A stretch of 64,000 nt of DNA, taken from Bradyrhizobium sp. AZCC 1610. Its GTDB lineage: Bacteria > Pseudomonadota > Alphaproteobacteria > Rhizobiales > Xanthobacteraceae. The number at the start of each line of letters is the position of its first letter. Within the stretch, counting starts at the first letter, position 1. This document shows positions 46,573 to 55,095 of this stretch, one piece after another. A program made the translations under genes and the position numbers. Under the pieces are notes generated by a model. It was not told where the DNA came from and did not search any database. It worked only from the letters and a program-made list of their open reading frames with translations. Where the stretch lies: the NCBI RefSeq assembly GCF_036924515.1, contig NZ_JAZHRR010000001.1, positions 1,459,001 to 1,523,000 on the forward strand, in the 5' to 3' direction.

Positions 46573-47877
46573 ATGAATACGAGCAACGTCCGCTGGCCTT
46601 CTTCGCTGTGGGCGGCCGTGACGCCATCGGGGCCTGAATTGCCTGAATTGACCGGCACACAAGAGGTGGACGTGATCGTGATCGGCGGCGGCTTCACTGG
46701 CCTTTCCACCGCGCTGCATCTGCGCGAGGCGGGCGTAGATGTCGCGATCGTCGAGGCGGCGGAGCCGGGCTGGGGCGCCTCGGGGCGCAACAACGGCCAG
46801 GTGATCCCGACGCTGTCGCGGCCCGATCCGGAGGACATTGTCGCCAAACACGGCGAGGCGGGAGAACGTTTTGTCGGCATGCTGCGCGACAGTGCTTCTT
46901 ATCTCTTCGACGTGACAAGGCGCTACAACATCGATGCCGAAGGGGAGCAGGCCGGCTGGGTTCAGCCGGTGCATTCGCCGGGTCGCATCAAGATTGCCGA
47001 ACGGCGGGTGCGGCAGTGGTCGAAGTTCGGCGCGCCCGTTGAGCTGCTCTCGCGCGAGCAGACGCGGAACATGCTCGGCTCCGATGCATGGTTCGGCGGC
47101 TTCTGGAACAAGACCGGCGGCCACATCAACCCGCTGGCGCTGGCCCGCGGTCTCGCGCGCGCCGTGCTTGGGCTTGGCGCACGCATCTACGCGCGCTCCC
47201 CGGCCGAAAGCTTCGAGCGCCGCAACGATCGCTGGGTGGTGAAGACCGCGAAGGGTGAGATCTCCGGCCGCGCGTTGGTGGTAGCGACCAACGCCTATAG
47301 CGGCGAATTTTCAAAGTCGCTGGTGCCTGACATCGCGCGCGAGGTGATGCCGGTGCTGTCCTGGCAGATGGCGACGCAGCCCTTGTCCGACAACGTCCGC
47401 AAGACCATCATTGCCGGCCGGCAGGCGATGTCGGATACCCATAGCGAGCTCTATTTCGCGCGCTATGACGCCCGAAGCCGGCTCGTCACCGGTGGCGCGG
47501 TGATCGGCCCCGGCAACAAGGTCGAACGGATCAAGGCGCGCGTCACCGAACGCCTGCAGCGGCTGTGGCCGCAGATCGGCGAGGTCTCGTTCGATTATAT
47601 CTGGAACGGCTATGTCGGCATGACCACGGACTTCCTGCCGCGCATTCACAAGCTCGGTCCCAATGCCTATGGCTGGACCGGCTGCAACGGCCGCGCAGTC
47701 GCGCTGACGATCCCGCTTGGCAGTGAACTGGCAAAGGCCGTCCGCGGCGTGCCGGAAAACGAACTGGCGCTGCCGTTCACCGAGCCGGTGCCGATCGTAG
47801 CGCACGGCATGCTGCGCAAGCTCGCGCCGCTGATGCTGCTGGTCTACCGCCGCAGAGATGCGAGGGAGATGGCGTGA
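46573..47877 (+). CDS. FAD-dependent amine/amino-acid oxidoreductase (PuuB/DAO-like)
   Basis: About 434 residues. The N-terminal dinucleotide motif is VIVIGGGFTGLSTALHLREAG and the family block is EPGWGASGRNNGQV. GYVGMTTDFLPRIHKLG and GWTGCNGRAVALT near the C-terminus match DadA/PuuB-type oxidases. The ATG at 46573 has GAAAGG six bases upstream; the ATG at 46567 would leave no spacing. It probably oxidises a secondary amine or D-amino acid. It is divergent from the VOC gene. Confidence 0.85.
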   Translation: MNTSNVRWPSSLWAAVTPSGPELPELTGTQEVDVIVIGGGFTGLSTALHLREAGVDVAIVEAAEPGWGASGRNNGQVIPTLSRPDPEDIVAKHGEAGERFVGMLRDSASYLFDVTRRYNIDAEGEQAGWVQPVHSPGRIKIAERRVRQWSKFGAPVELLSREQTRNMLGSDAWFGGFWNKTGGHINPLALARGLARAVLGLGARIYARSPAESFERRNDRWVVKTAKGEISGRALVVATNAYSGEFSKSLVPDIAREVMPVLSWQMATQPLSDNVRKTIIAGRQAMSDTHSELYFARYDARSRLVTGGAVIGPGNKVERIKARVTERLQRLWPQIGEVSFDYIWNGYVGMTTDFLPRIHKLGPNAYGWTGCNGRAVALTIPLGSELAKAVRGVPENELALPFTEPVPIVAHGMLRKLAPLMLLVYRRRDAREMA

Positions 47878-47997
47878 TGCCGGCGCCGCCGTAGCACTTC
47901 TCCCTTGCCCCGCTGTTGCGAATCGAGACCAGCGAAGCTGGCTCCTGAAGGGCGGGTTTGCCAGGAAAAGCGCCGGATGAGGTGTCTCAAAGCCCTT

Positions 47998-48106
47998 AAA
48001 AACAGGGTTCGGCGGCTTCGGAGGCCTAAAAACCAGCCAAAATTGGACGAATCAGTTCAACTCGACTAGCGAGATAGCTGTGCAGAATGTCGGAAACCCT
48101 GTTTTT
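47998..48106 (+). promoter_or_regulatory. inverted repeats in the HU leader region
   Basis: AAAAACAGGGTT (47998-48009) and its complement AACCCTGTTTTT (48095-48106) bracket about 85 bases, with a third related stretch CCTAAAAACC between them. Alternative stem-loops are possible. It ends 50 bases before the HU ATG and could be part of a structured leader or the end of an unannotated small RNA. Confidence 0.4.
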
Positions 48107-48156
48107 TAGGCGGTTTCCGCCATATCGTCGCCTGTGCCAGAATCAATGGAGCAACC

Positions 48157-48456
48157 ATGGCTACCCAAATGTCTAAGTCGCAGCTGATCGAAAAGATCGC
48201 GACCACCACCGAAGTTTCGAAGAAGGAAGTCAAGAACGTGATGGACACGCTCGTTGACGTTGGCCACAAGGAGCTCAAGAAGAACGGGGTGTTCCTCGTC
48301 CCCGGCTTCGCGAAGTTCGTCGTGGTCAAGAAGCCCGCGACCAAGGCTCGGAAGGGCACCAACCCCTTCACGGGCGAGGAAATGATGTTCAAGGCCAAGC
48401 CGGCCCGCAAGATCGTCCGGGCCCGCCCGGTCAAGGCCGCCAAGGACGCGGTTTAA
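48157..48456 (+). CDS. HU-family DNA-binding protein
   Basis: 99-residue histone-like protein: SKSQLIEKIATTTEVSKKEVKNVMDTL forms the dimer body and NGVFLVPGFAKFVVV leads into the DNA-binding arms. The arm region and tail are basic, Lys/Ala-rich and longer than in HU-beta. ATGGAGCAACC lies before the ATG. A strong terminator follows at once, so it is monocistronic. It differs from canonical HupB in the extended basic C-terminus (KPARKIVRARPVKAAKDAV). Confidence 0.92.
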   Translation: MATQMSKSQLIEKIATTTEVSKKEVKNVMDTLVDVGHKELKKNGVFLVPGFAKFVVVKKPATKARKGTNPFTGEEMMFKAKPARKIVRARPVKAAKDAV

Positions 48457-48466
48457 GAAGAGCGAA

Positions 48467-48493
48467 AAGGCCCCCGGCGACGGGGGCCTTTTT
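48467..48493 (+). terminator. rho-independent terminator of HU
   Basis: Perfect 10-bp stem AAGGCCCCCG / CGGGGGCCTT with a GCGA tetraloop, continuing into a run of five T. It starts ten bases after the HU stop. Confidence 0.92.
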
Positions 48494-48511
48494 GTTTGGC
48501 GGCTGGGCGCT

Positions 48512-48626
48512 TTCCCCGGATGCTGCGCAGCGGGCCGCGTTAGCGGCGTGGTGCGCTGCTGATCCGGGGTCCACATGCCGAAGGGTCCCGGCTCTGCGGA
48601 GAAGCGCTGCACCGCGTCCGGGACAC
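48512..48626. repeat. dispersed repeat type 2, copy 2
   Basis: Same element as at 45523-45636: TTCCCCGGATGCTGCGCAGC at one end and CGCGTCCGGGACACG at the other. It lies between the HU terminator and the convergent SDR gene. Confidence 0.85.
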
Positions 48627-48656
48627 GAGAGACGGATTGGCAAAAGCGATATCGGC

Positions 48657-49436
48657 TTAAACCACCGGCGAACGGCCGCCATCGACATTGATGGCGGTGC
48701 CAGTGATGAACGATCCCTGCTCGGAAGCGAGGAAGCAGGCCAGGTTGGCGAATTCCTCCGCCGTGCCGATGCGCCCCAGCGGGGTGCCCTTGGCGAGGTT
48801 TTTCGCAAATACCTCGAAGTCCATCTCCGGCGCCTGCGCCGCGTGCCGCTTCACCCATTGATCGCTCATGATCAGGCCGACCAGCATGGCATTGACCAGG
48901 ATGTTGTGCTCGCCGCCTTCGCTCGCCATCACCTTGGTCAGCGCCATGCCGGCCGCCCGCGATACCGAGGTGGGCGCCGACGAGGCGGCCGGCGCCTTGG
49001 CGTAGGTATTGAGCACGTTGATGATGCGGCCCCATTTGCGCGCCTTCATGCCCGGCCAGACCAGCCGGCTGAAACGGATCGCGGCAAACAGTTTGAGATC
49101 GAGGTCTTCCTGCCAGGCTTCGTCGGAGATGTTCTCGAAGGTCATCGTCCGCGCGGTGCCCGCGTTGTTGACGAGGATGTCGACAGGGCCGAGATCGGCG
49201 GTGATCTTGTCGTGCGCCTTCGAAATGTCCGAAGCCTTCGAGACGTCGCAGACATAATCGCGAACCTCGAGGCCGTCCTTGACGAGCAGCTCCCGCGCGG
49301 CCTTCAGGTCTTGCGCGCCGCGCGCCAGCATCGCGACCTTGGCGCCGGAGACGGCGAATTGCCGCGCGACGGCGAGCCCAATCCCCTTGCTGCCGCCGGT
49401 GACGACGGCGACGCGATCTTTCATCGTGACTTGCAT
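48657..49436 (-). CDS. short-chain dehydrogenase fold protein with altered active site
   Basis: 259 residues with the SDR cofactor motif TGGSKGIG and the NNAG block at 90-93. The catalytic residues are changed: the usual Ser is N143, and the usual Tyr-x-x-x-Lys is T156-S-V-S-R160. The C-terminal GTAINVDGG is normal. A GGGAGAA ribosome binding site precedes ATG 49436. It may be a non-catalytic binding protein or a dehydrogenase using a different chemistry. It stands alone, convergent with HU. Confidence 0.85.
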   Translation of the reverse strand: MQVTMKDRVAVVTGGSKGIGLAVARQFAVSGAKVAMLARGAQDLKAARELLVKDGLEVRDYVCDVSKASDISKAHDKITADLGPVDILVNNAGTARTMTFENISDEAWQEDLDLKLFAAIRFSRLVWPGMKARKWGRIINVLNTYAKAPAASSAPTSVSRAAGMALTKVMASEGGEHNILVNAMLVGLIMSDQWVKRHAAQAPEMDFEVFAKNLAKGTPLGRIGTAEEFANLACFLASEQGSFITGTAINVDGGRSPVV

Positions 49437-49819
49437 GTTGTTCTCCCGATCGCGGTCTTTGATGCCGCTGGTCAGGCCGATGCCGATGATCGGCCGATCA
49501 TGCCATCATGGTTCCGCGGGCCGGCATGATCAAGCAGCCTGCAGGTGAGGGCAGCTTCGCGCTTCACGCATCGCGCCGATTGGCGACGGCGTCGCCGCGG
49601 ACGGGATCGGCAGGGGAGGGATTGTAACGCGCCGCTCGCGGCCGATGACGACCACGTGATCACCAGAAATACCATCCGGTTCGGAACGCGTCTTCGAAAG
49701 GATTTTTCCCGTTTGCCGCCGCCGGGAATGGCATCGTTGCTATTTTCACCGCGGGCTTGTTGCGACCGGCAGGCAGACCAAGATCAAACAGAACAAACAA
49801 TGGAGTCCGGGAGACCACC
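49437..49819. other. divergent promoter gap between the SDR-like and CmcJ-like genes
   Basis: About 380 bases. The only clear element is a 16-bp palindrome near the SDR end. Short open frames here have no ribosome binding sites and I see no RNA gene. The G+C-poor stretch just before 49820 (TTGCTATTTTCACC, then AGATCAAACAGAACAAACAA) probably carries the rightward promoter. Confidence 0.5.
49486..49501. promoter_or_regulatory. 16-bp perfect palindrome
   Basis: ATGATCGGCCGATCAT, 50 bases upstream of the SDR-like start. Its symmetry suggests an operator, but G+C-rich palindromes arise more readily in this genome. Confidence 0.4.
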
Positions 49820-50665
49820 ATGGGCCTGCAGCAAGCAAAACTCGAATCGCTTCCCTTCGTGACGGCCGAGCTGAACTATCTCGCGCCGACACCGGGAAAA
49901 CCCCGCACCTACGCCTTCGATCCGCCGCCGGGCGAACCCAAATCGACCGCGCTGCCCGAACCGCACAACGTCCCGATCTTCGACGCGCGCCTGATCGCCG
50001 GCAACCTCTCTTTGGACCGCGAAGGTTTTGCGCTGGTCCGCCATCCCACCATCGTCAAGAATTTCTACGACGATAAGGAAGTCAGAAGCGTCTACTATCC
50101 CGCCGTGGAAGCCTTCCTGAAAGCGACGCTCAAAGCTGACCGCGTCTTCATCTTCGACCACACCGTGCGCAAGCGCGTGGAGGGTGCCGCCGATATCAGG
50201 GGCGCCGGTCCGCGCCAGCCCGCAACGCGCGTCCATGTCGACCAGACCGACAGTTCGGGCGCCAATCGCGTTCGCGAGCATCTGCCCGATGAGGCGGACA
50301 AACTTCTGAAGGGACGCGTGCAGGTCATCAACGTCTGGCGGCCGATCCGCGGTCCGCTGCGCGATACTCCGCTTGCGATGTGCGACGGTCAAACTGTCGA
50401 GGCGGGCGATCTCGTCGCCTCCGACCTGATCTATCCGAACCGCAGCGGCGAGACCTATTCCGTAAAATACAATCCGAACCATCGCTGGTACTACATTCCG
50501 GAAATGCGGACCGACGAGGCGCTGCTGCTGAAGTGCTACGATTCCGCAACCGACGGCCGCACGCGGTTCGGGCCGCATACCGCGTTCATCGATCCGACCA
50601 CGCCGGTTGATGCTGCCCCGCGCGAAAGCATCGAGCTGCGGACGCTGGTGTTCCACCGGAACTGA
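49820..50665 (+). CDS. CmcJ/NvfI-family oxygenase-like protein
   Basis: 281 residues of the CmcJ/NvfI family, which includes iron/2-oxoglutarate-type oxygenases of fungal and actinobacterial secondary metabolism. The HVD motif (RVHVDQTDSSG) and a distal histidine in FGPHTAFIDP are suitable metal ligands. The family blocks RVFIFDHTVRKR and VINVWRPIRGP are clear. ATG 49820 follows CCGGGAGACC. With the MFS, aminotransferase and hydantoinase genes downstream it may form a small-molecule pathway. The substrate is unknown. Confidence 0.82.
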   Translation: MGLQQAKLESLPFVTAELNYLAPTPGKPRTYAFDPPPGEPKSTALPEPHNVPIFDARLIAGNLSLDREGFALVRHPTIVKNFYDDKEVRSVYYPAVEAFLKATLKADRVFIFDHTVRKRVEGAADIRGAGPRQPATRVHVDQTDSSGANRVREHLPDEADKLLKGRVQVINVWRPIRGPLRDTPLAMCDGQTVEAGDLVASDLIYPNRSGETYSVKYNPNHRWYYIPEMRTDEALLLKCYDSATDGRTRFGPHTAFIDPTTPVDAAPRESIELRTLVFHRN

Positions 50666-50709
50666 ACGGCGCGACAGGCGGATTCGCATTCCCACCCTAT
50701 TGATGATAC

Positions 50710-50735
50710 CTCGCCCCAAACAGTTTTGGGGCGAG
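50710..50735 (+). promoter_or_regulatory. strong hairpin covering the MFS ribosome binding site
   Basis: Perfect 11-bp arms CTCGCCCCAAA / TTTGGGGCGAG with a four-base loop, ending seven bases before the MFS ATG. The GGGGCGAG arm is the only ribosome-binding-like sequence for that gene, so folding would block translation. It could also act as a weak terminator or a stem that slows translation of the transporter. Confidence 0.55.
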
Positions 50736-50742
50736 ACGGCTC

Positions 50743-51975
50743 ATGGACGGCAAGGCCGATGGCGCGGATATTAACATCCGCGCCCTGATTTTCGCGCTGC
50801 TGGCGCTGGCCTGCGGCCACATGCTGTCGACGCTCTTGCGCACTATTCCGGCGATCAGCCTCGATGTGATGGCGGCTGACTTCGCTACGGCCCCGCAGAC
50901 GCTGGCGAGCCTCACCTCGATCTATCATTTCGCCTTCGCCGCCTCGCAGATTCCGGTCGGCGCCGCGATGGATCGCTTCGGCGTGCGCCCGGTTTCCCTG
51001 AGCCTCCTTGCCGGAACCATCGTCGGCGCGCTGGCGTCCGGGCTCGCGACCGGGCCGGAGGGCTTTCTGTTCGGGCAGTTCCTGCTCGGCGTCGCCACCT
51101 CGGGCATGCTGATGTGCCCGATGACGCTGGCCGCCAAGCAGATGTCGGCGGCGCGCTTTGGCCTGTGGTCGGGCATCATCCTGTCGATCGGCAATATCGG
51201 CATGCTGTTGTCGGCAAGCCCGCTGGCTTTTGTCGTCGAACTCTGGGGATGGCGCGCGGGATTCTGGATCTCCGCAGGCTTCGGCGCTGTGGTGGCGATT
51301 GCGGTGTTCCTGCTGGTCCCGAAACAGCCGGCTGCGCATGCGGACCGATCTTCGCCGCTCTCACAAATGGCCGAGGTGCTGCGCATCGGTCTCTCGTATC
51401 AGCTTCGCGGCCTGATCGCGCTGGCGCTGGTGTCGCTCGCGGCCTCGCTGGTGCTGCGGGGATTGTGGGGCGGCCCATGGCTGATGGAGATCAAGGCGCT
51501 CGGCCGCATCGAGGCGGGCAATATGCTCGGCCTGTTCACGCTCGCCTTGATCGCTGGCCCCGTCCTGATGGGGATTCTCGATCGCAGCATCGGCCACCGC
51601 CGCGAAGTGCTGGCTGCCACGCATTGCTTTGCCGCGCTGCTGCTCGCCCTGATGGCGGCCGGCGCACCGCATTATCCGCTGTCCGAACTGCTCAGTGTGA
51701 AGGCCATGCCGGCCCAGATCGACGGCGCGCTGTTCGCCCTGATCGGCATCGCCATATCGACGCAGCCATTGCTTTACGGCATGACGCGGCAGCTCATAGA
51801 CGCGCAGAATGCCGGCAAGGCGCTGTCGGCAATCAATCTCGCGTTCTTCCTTGGCGCGGCGCTGATGCAATCGACGACGGGCGTGGTGGCGACGATCTTC
51901 GGCCTTCCTGCAGTGCTGCTATTCATGGCCGCGACCTTGATCGTCGGGACGATTGTGTTTTTGATGCATACCTGA
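50743..51975 (+). CDS. MFS transporter
   Basis: 410 residues with 12 predicted helices. The loop between helices 2 and 3 has GAAMDRFGVRPV, the usual major facilitator A-motif pattern. The direction of transport is unknown. It sits 77 bases after the CmcJ-like gene and 19 bases before the aminotransferase gene, likely one operon with a translation-blocking hairpin at its start. No drug-efflux-specific motif was noted. Confidence 0.88.
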   Translation: MDGKADGADINIRALIFALLALACGHMLSTLLRTIPAISLDVMAADFATAPQTLASLTSIYHFAFAASQIPVGAAMDRFGVRPVSLSLLAGTIVGALASGLATGPEGFLFGQFLLGVATSGMLMCPMTLAAKQMSAARFGLWSGIILSIGNIGMLLSASPLAFVVELWGWRAGFWISAGFGAVVAIAVFLLVPKQPAAHADRSSPLSQMAEVLRIGLSYQLRGLIALALVSLAASLVLRGLWGGPWLMEIKALGRIEAGNMLGLFTLALIAGPVLMGILDRSIGHRREVLAATHCFAALLLALMAAGAPHYPLSELLSVKAMPAQIDGALFALIGIAISTQPLLYGMTRQLIDAQNAGKALSAINLAFFLGAALMQSTTGVVATIFGLPAVLLFMAATLIVGTIVFLMHT

Positions 51976-51994
51976 CCATTGGACGGAACCACGC

Positions 51995-53311
51995 ATGTAC
52001 CCGGATCCGAACTCGTCCTCGCAAAAGATGTACGACCGCGCGCTGGCGAGCCTGCCCGGCGGCAACACCCGCACCACCGTGTTCATGAAGCCCTATCCGA
52101 TCTACGCCGCGCGCGGCGAGGGCTGCCGGGTCTGGGATCTCGACGGCAACGACTATATCGACTGCATCAACAATTTTACCTCGCAGATCCACGGCCACGC
52201 TCATCCCGCATTGATAAGAGCGGCCACCGCGCAACTGGCGCTGGGGTCGGCGTTCGGCTTGCCAACGGAATCCGAGGTCGAGCTTGCCGAACTGCTCGTT
52301 TCGCGATTGCCCTCGGTCGAACAGGTCAGGTTTGCGAACTCCGGCACGGAAGCCGTGATGATGGCGCTGAAAGCGGCGCGTGCGCATACCGGCCGCCCCA
52401 GGATCGCCAAATGCGAGGGCGCCTATCACGGTTCTTATGACTACGCCGAGGTGAGCCTCGATCCGACACCGGAGGCCTGGGGCCGCAACGCGCCGGTTTC
52501 GGTTGCCTACGCGAAGGGCACGCCCGACAATGTACTGGCCGACGTCGTCACCATTCCCTTCAACGACACTGAAGCCGCCGTCAGCCTGATCCGCGAGCAC
52601 GGCGAGGGGCTCGCCTGCGTGCTGGTCGATCCCATGCCGAACCGTGCCGGTCTCGCACCGGCGGATCACGCTTATCTGGAGGCACTTCGAAAAGTCACGC
52701 GCGAGGTCGGCGCGCTCCTGATCTTCGACGAGGTCATCACCTTTCGCCTCGGCTATCGCGGCGCGCAGGGCATCTGGAATATCGATCCAGATCTGACTAC
52801 GCTCGGCAAGATCATCGGCGGCGGCTTTCCGGTCGGTGCGATCGGCGGCCACCGGTATGTCATGGCGGTGTTCGATCCGCGCCCGGGCAAGCCGGCGCTG
52901 CCGCATGGCGGCACGTTCTCCGCCAATCCGATGACGATGCGCGCCGGGATCGCCGCGATGGAGCTGCTCGACGACGCGGCCTTTGCGCGGCTCGACGCGA
53001 TGGGCGAGGCGGTGCGCTCCGGCATCGACGCCGCATTCAAGCGCCACGGCGTACCCGGCGGTACGGTGGGCCTCGGCTCGCTGCTCAAGATTCATTTCGC
53101 CGACCGCCCGATCCGCGACTATCGCTCGGCCTATCTGAGCGAGCAGGAGGCGCGGCGACAGGCGGTGTTTACCCGCGCATTTCTCAATCGCGGCGTGCTG
53201 GCCGCGGGCAATGGCTTGATGGCATTGTCGACCCCGATGACGGATGCCGATATACATGCGATCATCGATGCGGCGTCGGGCGCGCTCGACGAAGTCGCAC
53301 GCACGCCGTGA
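51995..53311 (+). CDS. class III aminotransferase (glutamate-1-semialdehyde aminomutase-like)
   Basis: 438-residue PLP enzyme. N-terminal MYDRALASLPGGNTR and ARGEGCRVWDLDGNDYID are typical of the GSA aminomutase branch. FDEVITFR supplies the cofactor aspartate and TTLGKIIGGGFPVGA the Schiff-base lysine. It is unlikely to be the housekeeping HemL (this group makes 5-aminolevulinate by the Shemin route), so an amino-group transfer in the local pathway is more likely. The first type 1 palindromic repeat follows. Confidence 0.88.
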   Translation: MYPDPNSSSQKMYDRALASLPGGNTRTTVFMKPYPIYAARGEGCRVWDLDGNDYIDCINNFTSQIHGHAHPALIRAATAQLALGSAFGLPTESEVELAELLVSRLPSVEQVRFANSGTEAVMMALKAARAHTGRPRIAKCEGAYHGSYDYAEVSLDPTPEAWGRNAPVSVAYAKGTPDNVLADVVTIPFNDTEAAVSLIREHGEGLACVLVDPMPNRAGLAPADHAYLEALRKVTREVGALLIFDEVITFRLGYRGAQGIWNIDPDLTTLGKIIGGGFPVGAIGGHRYVMAVFDPRPGKPALPHGGTFSANPMTMRAGIAAMELLDDAAFARLDAMGEAVRSGIDAAFKRHGVPGGTVGLGSLLKIHFADRPIRDYRSAYLSEQEARRQAVFTRAFLNRGVLAAGNGLMALSTPMTDADIHAIIDAASGALDEVARTP

Positions 53312-53319
53312 CGACGCTG

Positions 53320-53403
53320 CGTAGGATGGGTGGAGCGTAAGCGATACCCATCATTTGCGGCACGTGATAGTGATGGGTATCGCTCCGCTCCACCCATCCT
53401 ACG
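53320..53403. repeat. palindromic repeat type 1, copy A
   Basis: 84-bp element: GTAGGATGGGTGGAGCG ... GCGATACCCATCA on one side and TGATGGGTATCGC ... GCTCCACCCATCCTAC on the other, able to form a long hairpin. Copies B and C are at 57141 and 59095. It sits between two same-direction genes. Confidence 0.88.
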
Positions 53404-53427
53404 AACCAACGATAACAACGGCACCGA

Positions 53428-55095
53428 ATGTCCGCCAAGATCGATCCCATCACGCGCTCCGTCGTCCAGCACCGCCTCAGTTCGATCGTGAAAGAGATGG
53501 GCGAAGCCATGCTTCGCACCTCCTATTCGCAAATCCTCAATTCCAGCCGCGATTTTTCGCTGGCGATCTGCGACACCGGCGGACGCCTGATCGCGCAGGC
53601 CGATCACCTTCCGGTTCACGTTGGCGCGCTGCCATGGGCGACGCTTGCGGTCGAGGAGCGGTTCAAGGACGTGCAACGGGGCGACGTCATCCTGCTCAAC
53701 GATCCCTATCATGGCGGCAGCCATCTGCCTGACTTGACCGCCTTCGTGCCGGTCTTCGCCGGCGACAAGCGGCTGCTCTGGACCATCGTGCGCGCGCACC
53801 AGAGCGATATCGGCGGCGCCACCCATGGCGCCTATAATCCCGCCGCCACCGAGATCTATCAGGAAGGTCTGCGCGTCCCGCCAATAAAACTCTATGAGGC
53901 CGGCAAGCTGCGTGGCGATCTGCTCGATCTGCTGGCGCTGAACATTCGTAACCCCAGGGAATTTCGCGGCGATCTCGCCGCCATGCTCGGCGCAGCGCAT
54001 CTCGGCGAGCGGCGGCTGTCGCGGCTGTTTGCCGAGTTCGGCGCGCCTGTCGTCGAGGCGGCGGTCGAAGCGATCCTCGACGCGACCGAGCAGCAGACCC
54101 GCGCTGTCGTTTCGACCTGGAAGGACGGCGTCTTCCACGGCGAGGCGTTTCTCGACGATGACGGCCACGGCCGCACCGACATCCGCATCGCCGCCAAGGT
54201 CACCAAGAAAGGCAGCGACGTCGAGGTCGATCTGTCCGACTCCGATCCGCAATCCACCAGTTTTGTGAACTCGTCGCACGCCAACATGCAAGCCGCGGTT
54301 GCGATGGCGTTTGCCTACCTGATCGACGCTGAAATTCCCAAGAACACCGGCGCGCTGCGGCCGCTGAAGGTAGTTGCAAAACAGGGCACGGTGGTGTGGG
54401 CCGATCCGGGCCGGCCGGTGACCTTGTGCACCAGCCATCCCTCGAATGAAATCGTCGAAGCCATCGTGAAGGCGCTGTCGGCGTCGTGCCCGGAGCGTGC
54501 GATGGCCGGCTGGAGCCGCCGATTCCGGATCGCGATCCAGGGCGAGGACCCGCGCACGGGAAAGAATTTCATCTGGCATTTGTTCCAGGCGCGGCCGGGC
54601 GGCGGCGCGTCGTCGGGCGGCGACGGCTGGTCGTCGATCGGCGAGTGGCATTCGGTCGGCGGGCTGAAGTTCGGCAGCCTGGAGGTCGCCGAGGTGCGCT
54701 TTCCCCTGCATTTCCGCCGCCACGAATTCCGCTCCGGCTCCGGCGGCGACGGCCAGTTTCGAGGCGGCCTCGGCGTGTCGCTCGATCTGGTGCTGGAAAC
54801 CGAGAAGATCGCGAAAGGCAACACCGCGGGTGACGGCGCGCGCCACGGTCCCTGCGGCATGCTCGGCGGCGAGGACGGCAAGCCGCATCACTATCGCCTG
54901 CTGTCCGAAGGCTGCGAGCCGCGCGTGCTGCGCACCAAGGAAGTCGGCATCGAGCTGCGTCCCGGCGATTGCCTCGAGATCCGTTCCTCCGGCGGCGGCG
55001 GTTGGGGGCCGCCTGACAAGCGATCGGCGAAGGCGCGCCAACGCGACCGCGAGCAGGGCCTGACGGACGTCGCGGCGAAGCAGGCGTCCTCATGA
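53428..55095 (+). CDS. hyuB: hydantoinase B / oxoprolinase-type beta subunit
   Basis: 555-residue HyuB-family protein. Recognisable features are the N-terminal MGEAMLRTSYSQILNSSRDFS, the block LNDPYHGGSHLPDLTAF, and GPCGMLGGEDG near the C-terminus. HyuB works with HyuA to hydrolyse a cyclic amide with ATP (hydantoins, 5-oxoproline) or to carboxylate in acetone-carboxylase relatives. The stop overlaps the HyuA start (ATGA). Which cyclic amide is used here is unknown. Confidence 0.92.
   Translation: MSAKIDPITRSVVQHRLSSIVKEMGEAMLRTSYSQILNSSRDFSLAICDTGGRLIAQADHLPVHVGALPWATLAVEERFKDVQRGDVILLNDPYHGGSHLPDLTAFVPVFAGDKRLLWTIVRAHQSDIGGATHGAYNPAATEIYQEGLRVPPIKLYEAGKLRGDLLDLLALNIRNPREFRGDLAAMLGAAHLGERRLSRLFAEFGAPVVEAAVEAILDATEQQTRAVVSTWKDGVFHGEAFLDDDGHGRTDIRIAAKVTKKGSDVEVDLSDSDPQSTSFVNSSHANMQAAVAMAFAYLIDAEIPKNTGALRPLKVVAKQGTVVWADPGRPVTLCTSHPSNEIVEAIVKALSASCPERAMAGWSRRFRIAIQGEDPRTGKNFIWHLFQARPGGGASSGGDGWSSIGEWHSVGGLKFGSLEVAEVRFPLHFRRHEFRSGSGGDGQFRGGLGVSLDLVLETEKIAKGNTAGDGARHGPCGMLGGEDGKPHHYRLLSEGCEPRVLRTKEVGIELRPGDCLEIRSSGGGGWGPPDKRSAKARQRDREQGLTDVAAKQASS

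Noticed and set aside
51995..53311. Housekeeping HemL for 5-aminolevulinate synthesis
   Set aside because: The inferred group uses 5-aminolevulinate synthase, no hemA-type glutamyl-tRNA reductase is nearby, and context is a catabolic operon.
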